A stretch of DNA of 45,346 nt from Desulfobacter hydrogenophilus (lineage in GTDB: Bacteria > Desulfobacterota > Desulfobacteria > Desulfobacterales > Desulfobacteraceae): the NCBI RefSeq assembly GCF_004319545.1, contig NZ_CP036314.1, positions 1 to 45,346 on the forward strand, in the 5' to 3' direction. The notes under the pieces are model-generated. The model saw only the letters and a program-made list of their open reading frames with translations, was not told where the DNA came from and ran no database searches. Positions 1 through 9,872 of the stretch are shown piece after piece. Made by a program: the position numbers and the translations under genes. The first letter of the stretch is position 1. Each line of letters starts with the position of its first letter.

Positions 1-22
1 ATTAACAGATAACTAAACTTCG

Positions 23-664
23 CTATTCAAGCCATTCCCAATGATTATTTTGTATTGCGGTTATGGCCTGTTGTTTTTCTTGTGAACTCATGCCTCTTGT
101 ATTAACAATATAATAGGCTTTGCCTTCATCGTCTTCACGTCTTGCACCTAAAGCATAATCGCCGTAAACGGGTTGAAAATCAGCATATGTTGAATATGCT
201 GTATAGTCATTACCTCTAAGGGCGGCATAATATTGTCCACAATATGATGGCATCTCCGGATCAACGGCACGGATCGTAGTATAAGAATAACTGGAATCTT
301 TAATGCTTCTACGACGACCTGTTGTAAATCTTACCTCAACAAACCGTTTATTTAATTTTTCCACGGTACAAGCAGAGCAATTGTAATTAACGAGGGCATT
401 AATTAATTTAGGCATACCGTCTGCATCTGAATCCGGACATTTTTTTAAGAACTTTTTTCTATCATCTTTTTCATCAATTCCAAAAAAACGCTTTAAGGAT
501 GGGTTACACTCTGGTGGACGATCCCCCGAAGATAAACACAAGATGGATTCACAAGCCAATTTTTCTTCGTTCGTTAAATCGTCATCTCCCCATGAAAGAG
601 ACGTTCCACTTAAAAACAATATACAGGCAAAGAAAATTATATTTATTGCTGAAAAATTTTTCAT
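23..664 (-). CDS. trbM: TrbM/KikA-like conjugal transfer protein
   Basis: A 213-residue exported protein with an N-terminal signal peptide (hydrophobic residues about 8-24). The stretch at residues 37-62, with CESILCLSSG, then RPPECNPSL and RFFGI, matches the signature of the TrbM/KikA family of P-type conjugation systems. Six or more cysteines in the mature part suggest a disulfide-bonded periplasmic protein. In IncP plasmids TrbM is an accessory of mating-pair formation with no defined enzymatic role. It is the last gene of the minus-strand transfer operon and begins 4 nt after (ATGA-type contact with) trbB. The family call rests on motif memory; the C-terminal 90 residues show nothing recognisable. 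Confidence 0.72.
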   Translation of the reverse strand: MKNFSAINIIFFACILFLSGTSLSWGDDDLTNEEKLACESILCLSSGDRPPECNPSLKRFFGIDEKDDRKKFLKKCPDSDADGMPKLINALVNYNCSACTVEKLNKRFVEVRFTTGRRRSIKDSSYSYTTIRAVDPEMPSYCGQYYAALRGNDYTAYSTYADFQPVYGDYALGARREDDEGKAYYIVNTRGMSSQEKQQAITAIQNNHWEWLE

Positions 665-1596
665 TTTAAAATCCTTAATTTTTGTGTTTCCGCTTGAAAT
701 CCGGAATCGTTTCCTATTTCGGCTATGTCCTCAATTTTTCGTCCTTCTTTGGTCCGTTTGATGAAAATCACCAGATCAACCGCCTCTTGGATTAAATCAT
801 CCATGGGATTCGGCACAACTTCGGCAATCAACTGCTGCAACCGAACCAACCCCCCGGCACAAGAATTGGCATGAACGGTGCACACTCCACCAGGATGACC
901 GGTATTCCACGCCTTTAACAGATCAAGGGCTTCACCGCCTCTAACTTCACCAACAATGATTCTGTCCGGTCGAAGCCTCATAGTGGCTTTAAGAAGTTGC
1001 CGCATATTGGTGTTCAGGTTTGTACGCAGCATCACCTTATTTCTTGACAAGCATTGTAATTCGTTGGTGTCTTCAATAATGACAAGACGTTCATCGCCTG
1101 CAATATTTACCAATTCTGCAAGGATCGCATTTGTCAGGGTCGTTTTTCCGGAACCTGTTCCTCCCACCACCAGGATATTTTTTTTGTTTGCAACGGCATC
1201 GCAGATCATTTGTTGCTGATCCGGTGACATGATTCCGGATCGCACGTAATTATCCAGGGTAAATATATTGATCGCCTTTTTGCGTATCGTGAACGTGGGA
1301 TTTTCCACAATTGGAGGGAATAATCCTTCAAATCTGCTACCGTCTATAGGCAACTCCCCTTCAACAACGGGGGAATCCTTTGTAACGATAATACCAAGCA
1401 TAGATGCAACTTGGCTTAGTATTCCGGAGGCGGATGATGCAGGAATGGCGGATACTTCAATCATTCCCTTGTCAAACGTATCAAGCCATAATTTGCCGTC
1501 AGGGTTGAGCATAACCTCAATTACGTTATCATCATCCAGGGCCTGGGTAACAATGGGACCTAAATTATGCTTCAAACTATCTAAAACAACGCTCAT
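661..1596 (-). CDS. trbB: TrbB, VirB11-family secretion ATPase
   Basis: Hexameric traffic ATPase of the type IV secretion system, acting at the cytoplasmic side of the inner membrane in pilus assembly and DNA transfer. Visible features are the N-terminal EVMLNPDGKLW segment typical of TrbB, a Walker A motif GGTGSGKTT, the Asp box VIIEDTNELQ, Walker B-type RPDRIIVGEVRGGEA and the His box GHPGGVCTVHANS. The open frame extends to 1656, but the ATG at 1596 (MSVVLDSLKHN) matches how TrbB proteins begin and is preceded by AAAGGA, so I use it; the ATG at 1602 is the alternative. Length about 311 residues, near the 320 of RP4 TrbB. Here it lies at the distal end of the operon rather than at the head of trb as in RP4. 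Confidence 0.95.
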   Translation of the reverse strand: MSVVLDSLKHNLGPIVTQALDDDNVIEVMLNPDGKLWLDTFDKGMIEVSAIPASSASGILSQVASMLGIIVTKDSPVVEGELPIDGSRFEGLFPPIVENPTFTIRKKAINIFTLDNYVRSGIMSPDQQQMICDAVANKKNILVVGGTGSGKTTLTNAILAELVNIAGDERLVIIEDTNELQCLSRNKVMLRTNLNTNMRQLLKATMRLRPDRIIVGEVRGGEALDLLKAWNTGHPGGVCTVHANSCAGGLVRLQQLIAEVVPNPMDDLIQEAVDLVIFIKRTKEGRKIEDIAEIGNDSGFQAETQKLRILK

Positions 1597-1624
1597 TTCC
1601 ATTCCTTTCCTTTCTAATCTTTTC

Positions 1625-2068
1625 TTAGAAAACAAAAAGCGGGGAGACTGTATCAATTATTGACGATTGGGGGATAAACCCAAGATACCGACTATCCAAC
1701 GAATATTTTGTATTGCCGACCACAACTAATTGCTCAGAAGGCACTATGCCTGTTTTCGGAGAAAAAGGTGTAATCGTTCGGCCTTTACTGTCGATATTAG
1801 ACGCCGGCGGCAAGTGGAATGTCTGACCTGATAGAAAAGCAACTCTTTTCATTAATGGAATACCAGGGGAAACATATTTCGCGGCAAAAGGATTTTCATT
1901 AAGGTCCGGATAAAAAACTACAATAGACCCTATTTTTATAGGCTGATTTGTTTTTAAATATAAACCAACTGGCAAGCTTGCCGTTGCGTTTATATAACAA
2001 TAGTTAGATATAAACAGGATCACTATGGCTGTCAGGCTAATTACAAATAACAAGTGTTTCATAGTCAT
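1625..2068 (-). CDS. traF: TraF-like S26 signal peptidase (pilin-processing)
   Basis: A 147-residue serine protease of the S26 family with one N-terminal membrane segment (residues 5-25). The catalytic Ser is in ASLPVGLY (S31) and the general-base Lys is in PLMKRV (K74); the C-terminal box DSRYLGFIP is also present. In RP4 TraF cyclises and matures the TrbC pilin, so the substrate here should be the trbC product at 16513-16830. The start overlaps the traG stop codon by an ATGA contact, indicating translational coupling; the ATG two codons later (2062) is also possible. Its 3' end overlaps the upstream extension of trbB. Confidence 0.88.
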   Translation of the reverse strand: MTMKHLLFVISLTAIVILFISNYCYINATASLPVGLYLKTNQPIKIGSIVVFYPDLNENPFAAKYVSPGIPLMKRVAFLSGQTFHLPPASNIDSKGRTITPFSPKTGIVPSEQLVVVGNTKYSLDSRYLGFIPQSSIIDTVSPLFVF

Positions 2069-3864
2069 GCTGCCTCAATTTTGGTTCTTTTTAACAATTC
2101 TTCATCTTCAAAAAACAACATTTGTTGACCATAAATTGGATTATGCCCGGCGACGAAAATTAACATATCACCAGGGGCAATAATGTTCTTATTCCCATCT
2201 TTTAAGGGGGCTTTTAGCCTTGAACATTCATCCGGAGTTAATAATGGGCGGGCGACTTCATTCATTTGTATAGAGGCATTTCTCATGCTGCCAATTCGGT
2301 CGCCGGATACACTTATCTTTTTATCCACAACCGTTGTTTTTCCGGTCATTTCAGACAAAAGCCTCGCTGTTTCTGGCTTGTTAGGTGCATAGGCAAGCCT
2401 GACATGACAGTTTGATGTGATTGATTCTTCCTTCGTGTATTCTTTGTGTAGTTGGGATAAATCTTGAACAATGACGTAAGCCTTAATGCCGTAACCGGCC
2501 ATAAATGCCAAGGCTTTCTCTATGATTTCCAACTTACCCAGGCTGGTGAACTCGTCCAGCATGAGTAATAGCCGATGTTTATAATGGGCGACGGCTTTTC
2601 CCTCTTTGAACTCCAATTTTTCGGTCATTTTACGCAAAGCTAAATTAAAAAAGACACGAAGCAAGGGTCTTAATCTATCCAGATTTGCGACAGACACCAC
2701 CAAATATAAATCTACTGGCTGCTCAGATCCCATAAGATCAGATATTGCAAAATCTGATACTGATGTGTTTTTAGCCACGGTTGGGTCACGATATAATGAT
2801 AAGTTGGTTATAGCTGTAGAAACAACGCCGGATAATTCTCTATCAGCTTTAATCACAGCTTCCCCGGCATAACTATCAATTGAATTTTTGATATTTTCGG
2901 CATAGCTGTTGTCCATCGTCGGGAACCGTTGCATTAAAATATTTTTGTGGTCCTCGTCCATAATTGCATAGAGTAAATTTTTTATATCGCCGTCGTTATC
3001 ACTTTTCGTTATTTCAGCCACAACATCGGATAGGGCAGCATTCCTTTTAACAACAATTGTATGTAAAATTAATCCGGTTAAAAAAGCATACCCGGCCTGA
3101 GTGAAATAATCTTTCATTCCCTTGCCATCAGGATCACAAATCATTTGGGCAATATTTTGGGTATCCGCGATAGCTTGGCTGCCGGATAGCCTAATTTCAG
3201 ACAAAGGATTCCACCGGGCAGAAGAATGGCTTTCATCTGCCGGATCAAACCGCAAAGTTTTATGTCCTATTTTCGCCTTATATCCAGCAGTTAAAGCGTA
3301 ATTTTCTCCTTTTATATCAAGAGTTATGCTTGATCCCTTCCATATCAACAAACTTGGGATAACAAGCCCAACGCCTTTACCGCTTCTAGTTGGAGCAAAC
3401 GCTAATATATGTTCAGGGCCGTTATGGATTAAATATTTTGTGCCATTCTTAACGGGGAAACCACCGACATAAACGCCTTCATCTTCTTCCAAACCCATAT
3501 CTTTAAGTTCTTTTTGTTCTGCCCAGGTTGCGGTGCCGTGCAATTTAGTATTGGCCTTGGGTTTCTTTTTAAGCAAAAAAATAAAAAAAGCAGCAGAAAC
3601 AAGGCCAAATACACCTAAAATTATATCCACCTTGTTGGACACGGGTTTTGTTAATAATGATTGCCATTCAAAGACTTTCCAGGGCCAATAAAAGTGCCTA
3701 AATATCGGAGAGCCTAACCGGGGATCATATTTATATGCGTTCGCTATGGTTTGCGTAGCATAGCTCATGCAGACTATAGCCCAAGAAATAAACCCCAAAG
3801 GAAAAAGCCAGGAAAAAACATTTCTCTCCACGGTTGCCTGCCTAAGACCGTATTTTGCTTTCAT
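2065..3864 (-). CDS. traG: TraG, VirD4-type coupling protein
   Basis: Coupling ATPase that links the relaxosome to the secretion channel. The 599-residue protein has two N-terminal membrane segments (about 18-38 and 80-98), Walker A PTRSGKGV at 158-165 and Walker B LLLMLDEF at 432-439, with the VirD4-typical ITLDIKGENY and CHVRLAYAPN segments between and after. Length is close to RP4 TraG (635). Its start overlaps the preceding ArdC/primase stop (ATGA) and its stop overlaps traF, so three genes are translationally coupled. Confidence 0.96.
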   Translation of the reverse strand: MKAKYGLRQATVERNVFSWLFPLGFISWAIVCMSYATQTIANAYKYDPRLGSPIFRHFYWPWKVFEWQSLLTKPVSNKVDIILGVFGLVSAAFFIFLLKKKPKANTKLHGTATWAEQKELKDMGLEEDEGVYVGGFPVKNGTKYLIHNGPEHILAFAPTRSGKGVGLVIPSLLIWKGSSITLDIKGENYALTAGYKAKIGHKTLRFDPADESHSSARWNPLSEIRLSGSQAIADTQNIAQMICDPDGKGMKDYFTQAGYAFLTGLILHTIVVKRNAALSDVVAEITKSDNDGDIKNLLYAIMDEDHKNILMQRFPTMDNSYAENIKNSIDSYAGEAVIKADRELSGVVSTAITNLSLYRDPTVAKNTSVSDFAISDLMGSEQPVDLYLVVSVANLDRLRPLLRVFFNLALRKMTEKLEFKEGKAVAHYKHRLLLMLDEFTSLGKLEIIEKALAFMAGYGIKAYVIVQDLSQLHKEYTKEESITSNCHVRLAYAPNKPETARLLSEMTGKTTVVDKKISVSGDRIGSMRNASIQMNEVARPLLTPDECSRLKAPLKDGNKNIIAPGDMLIFVAGHNPIYGQQMLFFEDEELLKRTKIEAA

Positions 3865-6182
3865 CTTCCGATCTCCTGTCCCTTATCTTTCGCCAAAAAC
3901 GGAATTTTTGATTGAAGTTGCCTTTCAATGCGGCTTTTACCCATCTTACACTTTGAGAGATCATTAAAATCTGTCATCCCCTGCCGTATGCTCGCCTCAG
4001 AAAATTTGGGAATAATCACTTCACCACCCACCGCTTTGGCGGCTTTTTCTGCTTTTTCAACACCAACATTGTTTTTAAGGGCATGATCATTGTCCGCACA
4101 AAAATATAAATCAGCAGACGGCATCAACTCTCTGATTTGTTTAGCAACATTTTCAAGGTTGTTGGCATCGAAACAAACGACAGCCGGGAGGTTGCTTATA
4201 TCGTGCAGCGTTTTACCTGTCGAATAACCTTCGGCAAGAAGAACAGGCTTGTTTTCGTCTAACTCTCCCAGGATATGACAGTTGCCCGTTTTCTTGCCAC
4301 CTGAAAGAAATTGTTTAGAACCATCCGAATTAATGAATTGAAGCGTTTCAATTTTTTTTGTTTTTGGATTAACGGCTGGTATGATAAGCCTTCCACTTTT
4401 ATCTTGTCTGTATTCTTTCCCGCCATTGACACCTTTTGCAGAAAGGTAAGGGTGATCTGTTGTTTTTTCGGCGTTGACATAAATTCCAAAAGCGGTTTTA
4501 GCGGCCTTTTCAAAGCCTTCCTGACGATCTTTAATTAATTCATCTGCTTTTTTAAAGGCCTGATCCAGTTGGATATCGACATGACCCTCAAATTTAAACT
4601 TAATAAATTCATCGGTTCTAAAATTTTTGATCTGTCCGGCAGGCCTGCCGTCTGGATGAAGAACATATTCACCGGATTTTTTTTTATTTGTATCACCTTC
4701 TACCTGGACCCGATGTTTTTTCCCATCGGCAATTGGATTATCAATCAAAGCACCTATTCGGGAAGCATTTTCCCGAAATTGATCAAAAACTTTTTGCATA
4801 TCAACACCTTTTTTTTCTTGAGGTCCTAACCACTTCTGGAAAAGTTGCTTATCGGCATCGGGTCCAATGAACCAAGATTTTTGATTCGTATCCCATTTTG
4901 CCCCCAGGTCTTTGGCTTCATTTTTTTCGGCATAAGGAACATTGATATAAATTTTTTGTGTTACATTGTGAGATTTTTCTTTAATTGTCGGCTGGTTAGC
5001 TTTCTTTTCAAGGCGTTCTGACTCACCCAAACCATCTTTAAAACCGATATTCCAAGCTAGGGAATTATCCGTTGAATCCATTGGATTTACCAAATTCGCT
5101 CCGGACAGAAATCCGGCCTTGTATGATTGACTCAATTTTTGATCTTCACCCTGATCAATTTTAATACCTGACTGTTTCGCATAAGATCGAATGTCAGCAA
5201 GAACGTGGGTCATGTCTTTTTTGGTCAACTCATCCTTAGCCAAATCTGTTAAAGTCTGTTCCGCTGATCCTGCCACTACATTGTTGTCGATTGACCGCTC
5301 CTTATCCATACTAAGTATATAATCTGCAATTTTTTCAGCGTCTTTCATCGCAAAGCCTAATTCTTTGGCCCGATCTTTATCGCCCAATGCAGATAACCAT
5401 CCGGCAACATAATTTACGTTGTTCTCCTGCTCTGCAGGATCATACCCAAGGCCAATTTGAGAACAGATAAGCCAGGTCGAAATTTCAGCCCGTAATTCTT
5501 CTTTTGCCCTGCCTTCCTTACTTGTAATATCTTTGTCCCGATCCAACATAGTATGGTGTCCTGTCGCATGGGCCAATTCATGGAAAGCAGTTGAATAATA
5601 CTTTGATTTGTTACTAAACTGTGCTTTGGTAGGAGTTTCAATGATATGAGTTGACGAACGATAAAATGCCCGGTCAAGCTGACTCTCTATAATTGGCATG
5701 CCAGACGCTTTTAATATTTTTTCCGCTTTTTCTTCCGGCGCCCAGGACGGCACAGGCTGTTTGTATGGCTCCATGCCCTCCACTTGAGTTGCATTAAACA
5801 ATGAAAAGGATTTGAAAACAGGCTTATCAACAGACACCAATTTTTCTTTGCCATTTTCGTCAAGGACAGGTTTTCCGTTCACAAGTTCTTCTTCCAGGCG
5901 AGTGGGCGAATAATAAAAACCAGCACGCGATTTTTCACCTTTCCGGACTTTGCAATTTAATTTTTTTGCCTGGTTAAACGTCAACCATCGGGGATCATTA
6001 TACCCACTCAATGCAAGATTAATGAGATTCACCCCCTTATAACCGTTATTTGTGGTTACGTTTTTAGGGATTTCAAGAAGCTCTCCTTCTTTCCATGGTT
6101 TTTGCCACGGGGCTTTACCGCTTTTAATGGCTTTAAGAACTTCTTTGCCAAATTCATTTAATTTATCCTGATATCTACCCAT
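3861..6182 (-). CDS. ArdC-like / metallopeptidase / Toprim primase-like fusion (TraC-type)
   Basis: A 773-residue multidomain protein. Residues 1-130 are an ArdC N-terminal domain (ssDNA-binding antirestriction type; KAPWQKPW near 24-31). A zincin metallopeptidase follows, with HELAH at 201-205 and a downstream EELRAE near 228-233. Residues 410-450 (YINVPYAEKNEAKDLGAKWD) are a DUF5710-type module. The C-terminus has a TraC/DnaG-like Toprim domain, with LLAEGYSTGKT at 648-658 (E651) and DND at 697-699. In IncP systems traC encodes a primase carried into the recipient, and ArdC protects incoming ssDNA from restriction; this protein plausibly does both. No DnaG-type zinc finger or complete RNA-polymerase core is evident, so priming activity is unproven. 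It couples to traG downstream. Confidence 0.85.
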   Translation of the reverse strand: MGRYQDKLNEFGKEVLKAIKSGKAPWQKPWKEGELLEIPKNVTTNNGYKGVNLINLALSGYNDPRWLTFNQAKKLNCKVRKGEKSRAGFYYSPTRLEEELVNGKPVLDENGKEKLVSVDKPVFKSFSLFNATQVEGMEPYKQPVPSWAPEEKAEKILKASGMPIIESQLDRAFYRSSTHIIETPTKAQFSNKSKYYSTAFHELAHATGHHTMLDRDKDITSKEGRAKEELRAEISTWLICSQIGLGYDPAEQENNVNYVAGWLSALGDKDRAKELGFAMKDAEKIADYILSMDKERSIDNNVVAGSAEQTLTDLAKDELTKKDMTHVLADIRSYAKQSGIKIDQGEDQKLSQSYKAGFLSGANLVNPMDSTDNSLAWNIGFKDGLGESERLEKKANQPTIKEKSHNVTQKIYINVPYAEKNEAKDLGAKWDTNQKSWFIGPDADKQLFQKWLGPQEKKGVDMQKVFDQFRENASRIGALIDNPIADGKKHRVQVEGDTNKKKSGEYVLHPDGRPAGQIKNFRTDEFIKFKFEGHVDIQLDQAFKKADELIKDRQEGFEKAAKTAFGIYVNAEKTTDHPYLSAKGVNGGKEYRQDKSGRLIIPAVNPKTKKIETLQFINSDGSKQFLSGGKKTGNCHILGELDENKPVLLAEGYSTGKTLHDISNLPAVVCFDANNLENVAKQIRELMPSADLYFCADNDHALKNNVGVEKAEKAAKAVGGEVIIPKFSEASIRQGMTDFNDLSKCKMGKSRIERQLQSKIPFLAKDKGQEIGR

Positions 6183-6380
6183 TTAAGCCTCCCCATCTAA
6201 AAAAAATTCAGGGGGGGCTTGCTCAAATCCGTAAACAGCGGCTATGTGTTTGGCTACATCAGGGGAATTTTCCGCAGAGTCAAAATCAAAAAATTCAAGT
6301 TGAAGATCCAGCCATTTTTTATATTCAGCTAAAGTCATTCCTCGTTGATTGGCATATTCTTTCATTTCGTTTTGGCCCAT
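6183..6380 (-). CDS. Small hypothetical transfer-operon protein
   Basis: A 65-residue acidic, soluble-looking protein with no motif I recognise. It begins with a strong Shine-Dalgarno (AAGGAGGAT, about 8 nt before the ATG at 6380), sits 3 nt after the topoisomerase gene and abuts the ATG of the ArdC/Toprim gene. Tight packing and the good ribosome site make it a real gene. Position between traE and traC analogues suggests a traD-like slot of IncP plasmids, but I see no sequence evidence for that. Confidence 0.7.
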   Translation of the reverse strand: MGQNEMKEYANQRGMTLAEYKKWLDLQLEFFDFDSAENSPDVAKHIAAVYGFEQAPPEFFLDGEA

Positions 6381-6383
6381 TTT

Positions 6384-8546
6384 TTAAATATCCTCCTTAA
6401 ATTTGGGTTTTCCATTAGTATCAAAATATGTTTCCCGGCAACCTGGAAAGCCTGAACATCCCCACCAATATTGTGTCTTACCTCTCTTATCTTTTTTCTT
6501 TGCCGCCCTGCGGATCAACGGCTTTCCACAGCCCTGACAACTAAATTTTGACAAAGCCGCTGGTTTTTCTTTTTTTGGGGTTAAATCTGGCTTCCCTTTT
6601 TTATCCGGATAGGTTGTTGTGCATTCTGGATACCCGGAACAGCCCCAAAATACGCCGTTTTTACCTTTACGCTGACGTAATTGTTTATTGCAATTAGGGC
6701 AGGCAAACCCTGGCTTTTCTTTAAAATTTTGTACGGTCCCGCCTTTAATATGATCAATTTCCGCTTTCACCCAGGCGGCGATATCTGCCTGAAATTTTTC
6801 AGGGTTCCCGTTATTAGATGCAATTTCATTTAATGCAAATTCCCAATCTGCCGTAGTGACAGGATTAGAAATAGATTCAGGCAGTACCGTTAACGCTTCT
6901 TTGGCCTTGTCAGATGAAATGATATTTTTCCCTGATACAACGAGATAACCCCGAAATTTTAAACCGTCTATGATGGCAGCCCTGGTTGCCTCTGTGCCTA
7001 TGCCTTTTACTGTTTCCGATTTAAGTATTTTTTTTGCTTCTTTATCTTCAACATATTTGGCTATATTTTCCATATCAGCAATCAAGGTGCCTTCGGTGTA
7101 AGCTGCTGGGGGTCTGGTCTGCTTAGTTGTTACACCGGTTTTTTCACAATTCACCGGGTCACTTTCTTTAACGGTGGGCAATTCGGAAGTTTGGTCTTTA
7201 TTTTTGCTTTCATCGTCAAAAAGAATTTCTTTCCATCCCCAAATAACAGGGGTGGTGCCGGTTGTTTTAAAAAATTCTTCACAACATTCCGTTATGATAG
7301 TCGTGGAATCAAATTCATAAGCGGCCATGAATTGGGCGATATACCGCCTGCGGATCGCGTCATAAACCTTTAATTCATCGTCATTCATGCCGTTAATATT
7401 TGGTGCTTCGGTGGTGGGAACAATCGCAGTATGAGCGGTTATTTTTTTATCATTAAAGCACCTGGGAACTGCGTCTACCTTGCAAGCTTCCATGAATTTT
7501 TCAAGGCTGTTATCTGCTACCACAATGGCTTTTAATGTTTCTTGGACTTCGGAAAAAGCCCCGCTTGCAAGATACCGGCAATCTGTCCGAGGATATGTCG
7601 TGGCTTTGTGTTTTTCGTAAAGAGCTTGGGCTATTTCAAGCACCTTCTTTGCCGCCATTCCCCATCGTTTGGAGCAATACGTTTGTAGGGCAGAAAGCGA
7701 AAAAGGAAGTTCAACTTCTTTTTTTTTTCTGGTTTTTTCCGCTTTCCGGACGATTCCTTTTTGTCCCTCAATTTTTCCGGCAATTTGTTCAGCAACGGAT
7801 TTATCAAGGCACCGTTTATTAAAGTCTGCCAAATTTTCCGGTACTTGCCAGGTGGCATCATAAATGCCTGCCTCAGATTTAAATGTTGCTGTAAGCACAT
7901 GATAATCAACGGGTTTAAAATTAGCTATTTCAGCATCCCGGTTTACCACAAGAGCAATGGTAGGGGTTTGGACCCGCCCCACAGAAAAAACGCCTTGATG
8001 CCCGGCCTTTTGAGCAAGTAAAGTAAAAGCCCTCGTTAGATTCATTCCCACAACCCAATCAGCGACACTTCGGCTATAAGCAGAATCCCGCAAGCCTTTA
8101 TAATCAGCGTTTGGCATAGGTGCGGCCAAGGCGTGTTTAAGTGCTTTGCTATTTAATGCCGTTATCCATATCCTTTCCGTGGGACCGCTCCATGCCAATT
8201 CTTCAAGCACTTCGTCAATTAAAAGCTGCCCTTCTCTGTCTGGATCACCGGCATTAACAACGGTATCAGTATTTTTGAGTAATTTTTTAATTGTTGCTAT
8301 TTGGCCTTTAGTTTTAGAAATGGGTTTCCTTTGATAATCCTGGGGCAATATTGGTAAATTATCAAAAGACCATTTTTGGAACTGTTCGCCGTAATCTTGA
8401 GGGTTCCATAATTCAAACATATGCCCAAAACACCAGGTGACTGTATCTTGCCCACATTCTATAAAAGAGCCGGATTTTTTTGTTATGCCGAGGCTTTGAG
8501 CAATTTCTCTGCCGAGTGACGGTTTTTCTGCAATGTAAAGTTTCAT
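6384..8546 (-). CDS. topB: DNA topoisomerase III (TraE-type)
   Basis: Type IA topoisomerase of 720 residues. The Toprim domain opens with LYIAEKPSLG (E7) and has DPDREGQ at 101-107. The catalytic tyrosine is Y318 in TTYPRTDCRYL, and FSVGRVQTPT near 187-196 is also typical. The C-terminus has two topoisomerase C4 zinc fingers, CPNC..GCSGYPEC and CQGC..GCSGFPGC. RP4 TraE is a plasmid topoisomerase III of this kind, carried in the Tra1 region; the likely job is decatenation or single-strand handling during transfer and plasmid replication. It starts 1 nt from the trbI stop, inside the transfer operon. Confidence 0.97.
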   Translation of the reverse strand: MKLYIAEKPSLGREIAQSLGITKKSGSFIECGQDTVTWCFGHMFELWNPQDYGEQFQKWSFDNLPILPQDYQRKPISKTKGQIATIKKLLKNTDTVVNAGDPDREGQLLIDEVLEELAWSGPTERIWITALNSKALKHALAAPMPNADYKGLRDSAYSRSVADWVVGMNLTRAFTLLAQKAGHQGVFSVGRVQTPTIALVVNRDAEIANFKPVDYHVLTATFKSEAGIYDATWQVPENLADFNKRCLDKSVAEQIAGKIEGQKGIVRKAEKTRKKKEVELPFSLSALQTYCSKRWGMAAKKVLEIAQALYEKHKATTYPRTDCRYLASGAFSEVQETLKAIVVADNSLEKFMEACKVDAVPRCFNDKKITAHTAIVPTTEAPNINGMNDDELKVYDAIRRRYIAQFMAAYEFDSTTIITECCEEFFKTTGTTPVIWGWKEILFDDESKNKDQTSELPTVKESDPVNCEKTGVTTKQTRPPAAYTEGTLIADMENIAKYVEDKEAKKILKSETVKGIGTEATRAAIIDGLKFRGYLVVSGKNIISSDKAKEALTVLPESISNPVTTADWEFALNEIASNNGNPEKFQADIAAWVKAEIDHIKGGTVQNFKEKPGFACPNCNKQLRQRKGKNGVFWGCSGYPECTTTYPDKKGKPDLTPKKEKPAALSKFSCQGCGKPLIRRAAKKKDKRGKTQYWWGCSGFPGCRETYFDTNGKPKFKEDI

Positions 8547-9872
8547 CTACAATTTCCCTTCGTAAGGTTCGGTAAAATTTAAATCTTTAACGACGACAAC
8601 GTTTAGTCGATACCCAGGCCGGATATTCAAAGTTGGTGACATATTCATGTGTTTGGAAAGCAGGCTCATGGTAGTTTGGCCCATCTGTTCAGCTACAGCA
8701 GATCCCATAGATTCGCTGAAAGTTGTCGAATCGCTGGTGTCTTTATTTAAAGAATCTATTGCAAATGCCGTGGTGCCGGTTACTATGCTCATAAGGAGAG
8801 CATGACCATAAATTCGCAAATAATGATTATCTACCTGATCTTTTAAGCCCGAATATCCAAGCTGATCTGCTCCCGGCATATCGTTTAACGTCATTGTTCT
8901 ACCATCTGGAAATATTAATCGTTTCCAGACTACAAATAACCTTTCCTGTCCCATCAAGACTTGGTTTTGGTACTGACCAAAAACTTTTGTACCTTGAGGA
9001 ATCAGGAGATTATCACCGGTTGCGGTATCCCATACGTTCTGGCTAATTTGACAGCTTATATAGCCTGCTAAAGTAGAATTTATGCCTGTAATTAACACTG
9101 AGGGAAGAATAGAACCTGTTTTAATTGACAAAGCATTGGTCTCTTGGTCCATCATATAACCGTTATCCCATTCTCCCCCACCATCATCATTGGACCCATC
9201 ACTTTCAGTATTAGATTGCAGGGCAGAAAGGGTAAGAGAAGTTTTGCCACGAGATGACCCAAGAAACGTGGCTGTTCCATTCTTCTTCGTAAGGCCATTT
9301 TGATTCAATTTGTTTAAGCTTGATTTCGCTTGCGCTAATTCCTGTTTTAATGCACCCAGGCGGGATGAACTATTTGATATTGTAAAATCAGTTGAGGTAA
9401 AAATCGGCGTGTCTTTTTGATATTTGATTAATGGAGATGTTAAAGCAGATCTCTTTAATTCAAACCGATATTGCATTGCTTCTAATTTTTGTTTTTCGAT
9501 AAGTTTGTTAAAGGCGGCTTTAGATTTTTTTTGGGGTTTTGAAGCCGCTATAACATGAATAGGCTCTCTATCTGATTTTTTTTGGGGGGGATCTTCACTC
9601 TCTTTTGATCCATCCTCCTGGACAACGCCTTTCCCTTTTGGTGGTTTTGGTAGATTTAAACCTTCTTCATCTGTGGTTGTTGATGCCTGTCCTGGTTTAA
9701 TTAATAGCGTTTTTTGATTTTTGTTTTTGTTTCTATCTCCACCGTCGTCAAAAATGGAAAAGACTAATAACATAACAATAACAAAAATAAGTCCCATCAT
9801 AAGAAAAATGGGTTTTTTACTTAAAACAGTAGTCATAACACCAGGTCTTTTTAATCCCTTTGGCGCAGTCAT
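8547..9872 (-). CDS. trbI: TrbI, VirB10-family core-complex protein
   Basis: A 441-residue inner-to-outer-membrane scaffold of the type IV secretion core. It has a short cytoplasmic N-terminus, one membrane segment at about 20-40, a proline- and lysine-rich periplasmic linker (about 65-130), a coiled-coil-like stretch (LKQELAQAKSSLNKLNQ), and a C-terminal VirB10 domain with LIPQGTKVFGQYQNQV, PDGRTMTLNDMPGADQLGYSGL and the terminal RPGYRLNVVVVKDL. Length matches RP4 TrbI (463). Its start overlaps the trbH stop by 4 nt. Confidence 0.95.
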   Translation of the reverse strand: MTAPKGLKRPGVMTTVLSKKPIFLMMGLIFVIVMLLVFSIFDDGGDRNKNKNQKTLLIKPGQASTTTDEEGLNLPKPPKGKGVVQEDGSKESEDPPQKKSDREPIHVIAASKPQKKSKAAFNKLIEKQKLEAMQYRFELKRSALTSPLIKYQKDTPIFTSTDFTISNSSSRLGALKQELAQAKSSLNKLNQNGLTKKNGTATFLGSSRGKTSLTLSALQSNTESDGSNDDGGGEWDNGYMMDQETNALSIKTGSILPSVLITGINSTLAGYISCQISQNVWDTATGDNLLIPQGTKVFGQYQNQVLMGQERLFVVWKRLIFPDGRTMTLNDMPGADQLGYSGLKDQVDNHYLRIYGHALLMSIVTGTTAFAIDSLNKDTSDSTTFSESMGSAVAEQMGQTTMSLLSKHMNMSPTLNIRPGYRLNVVVVKDLNFTEPYEGKL

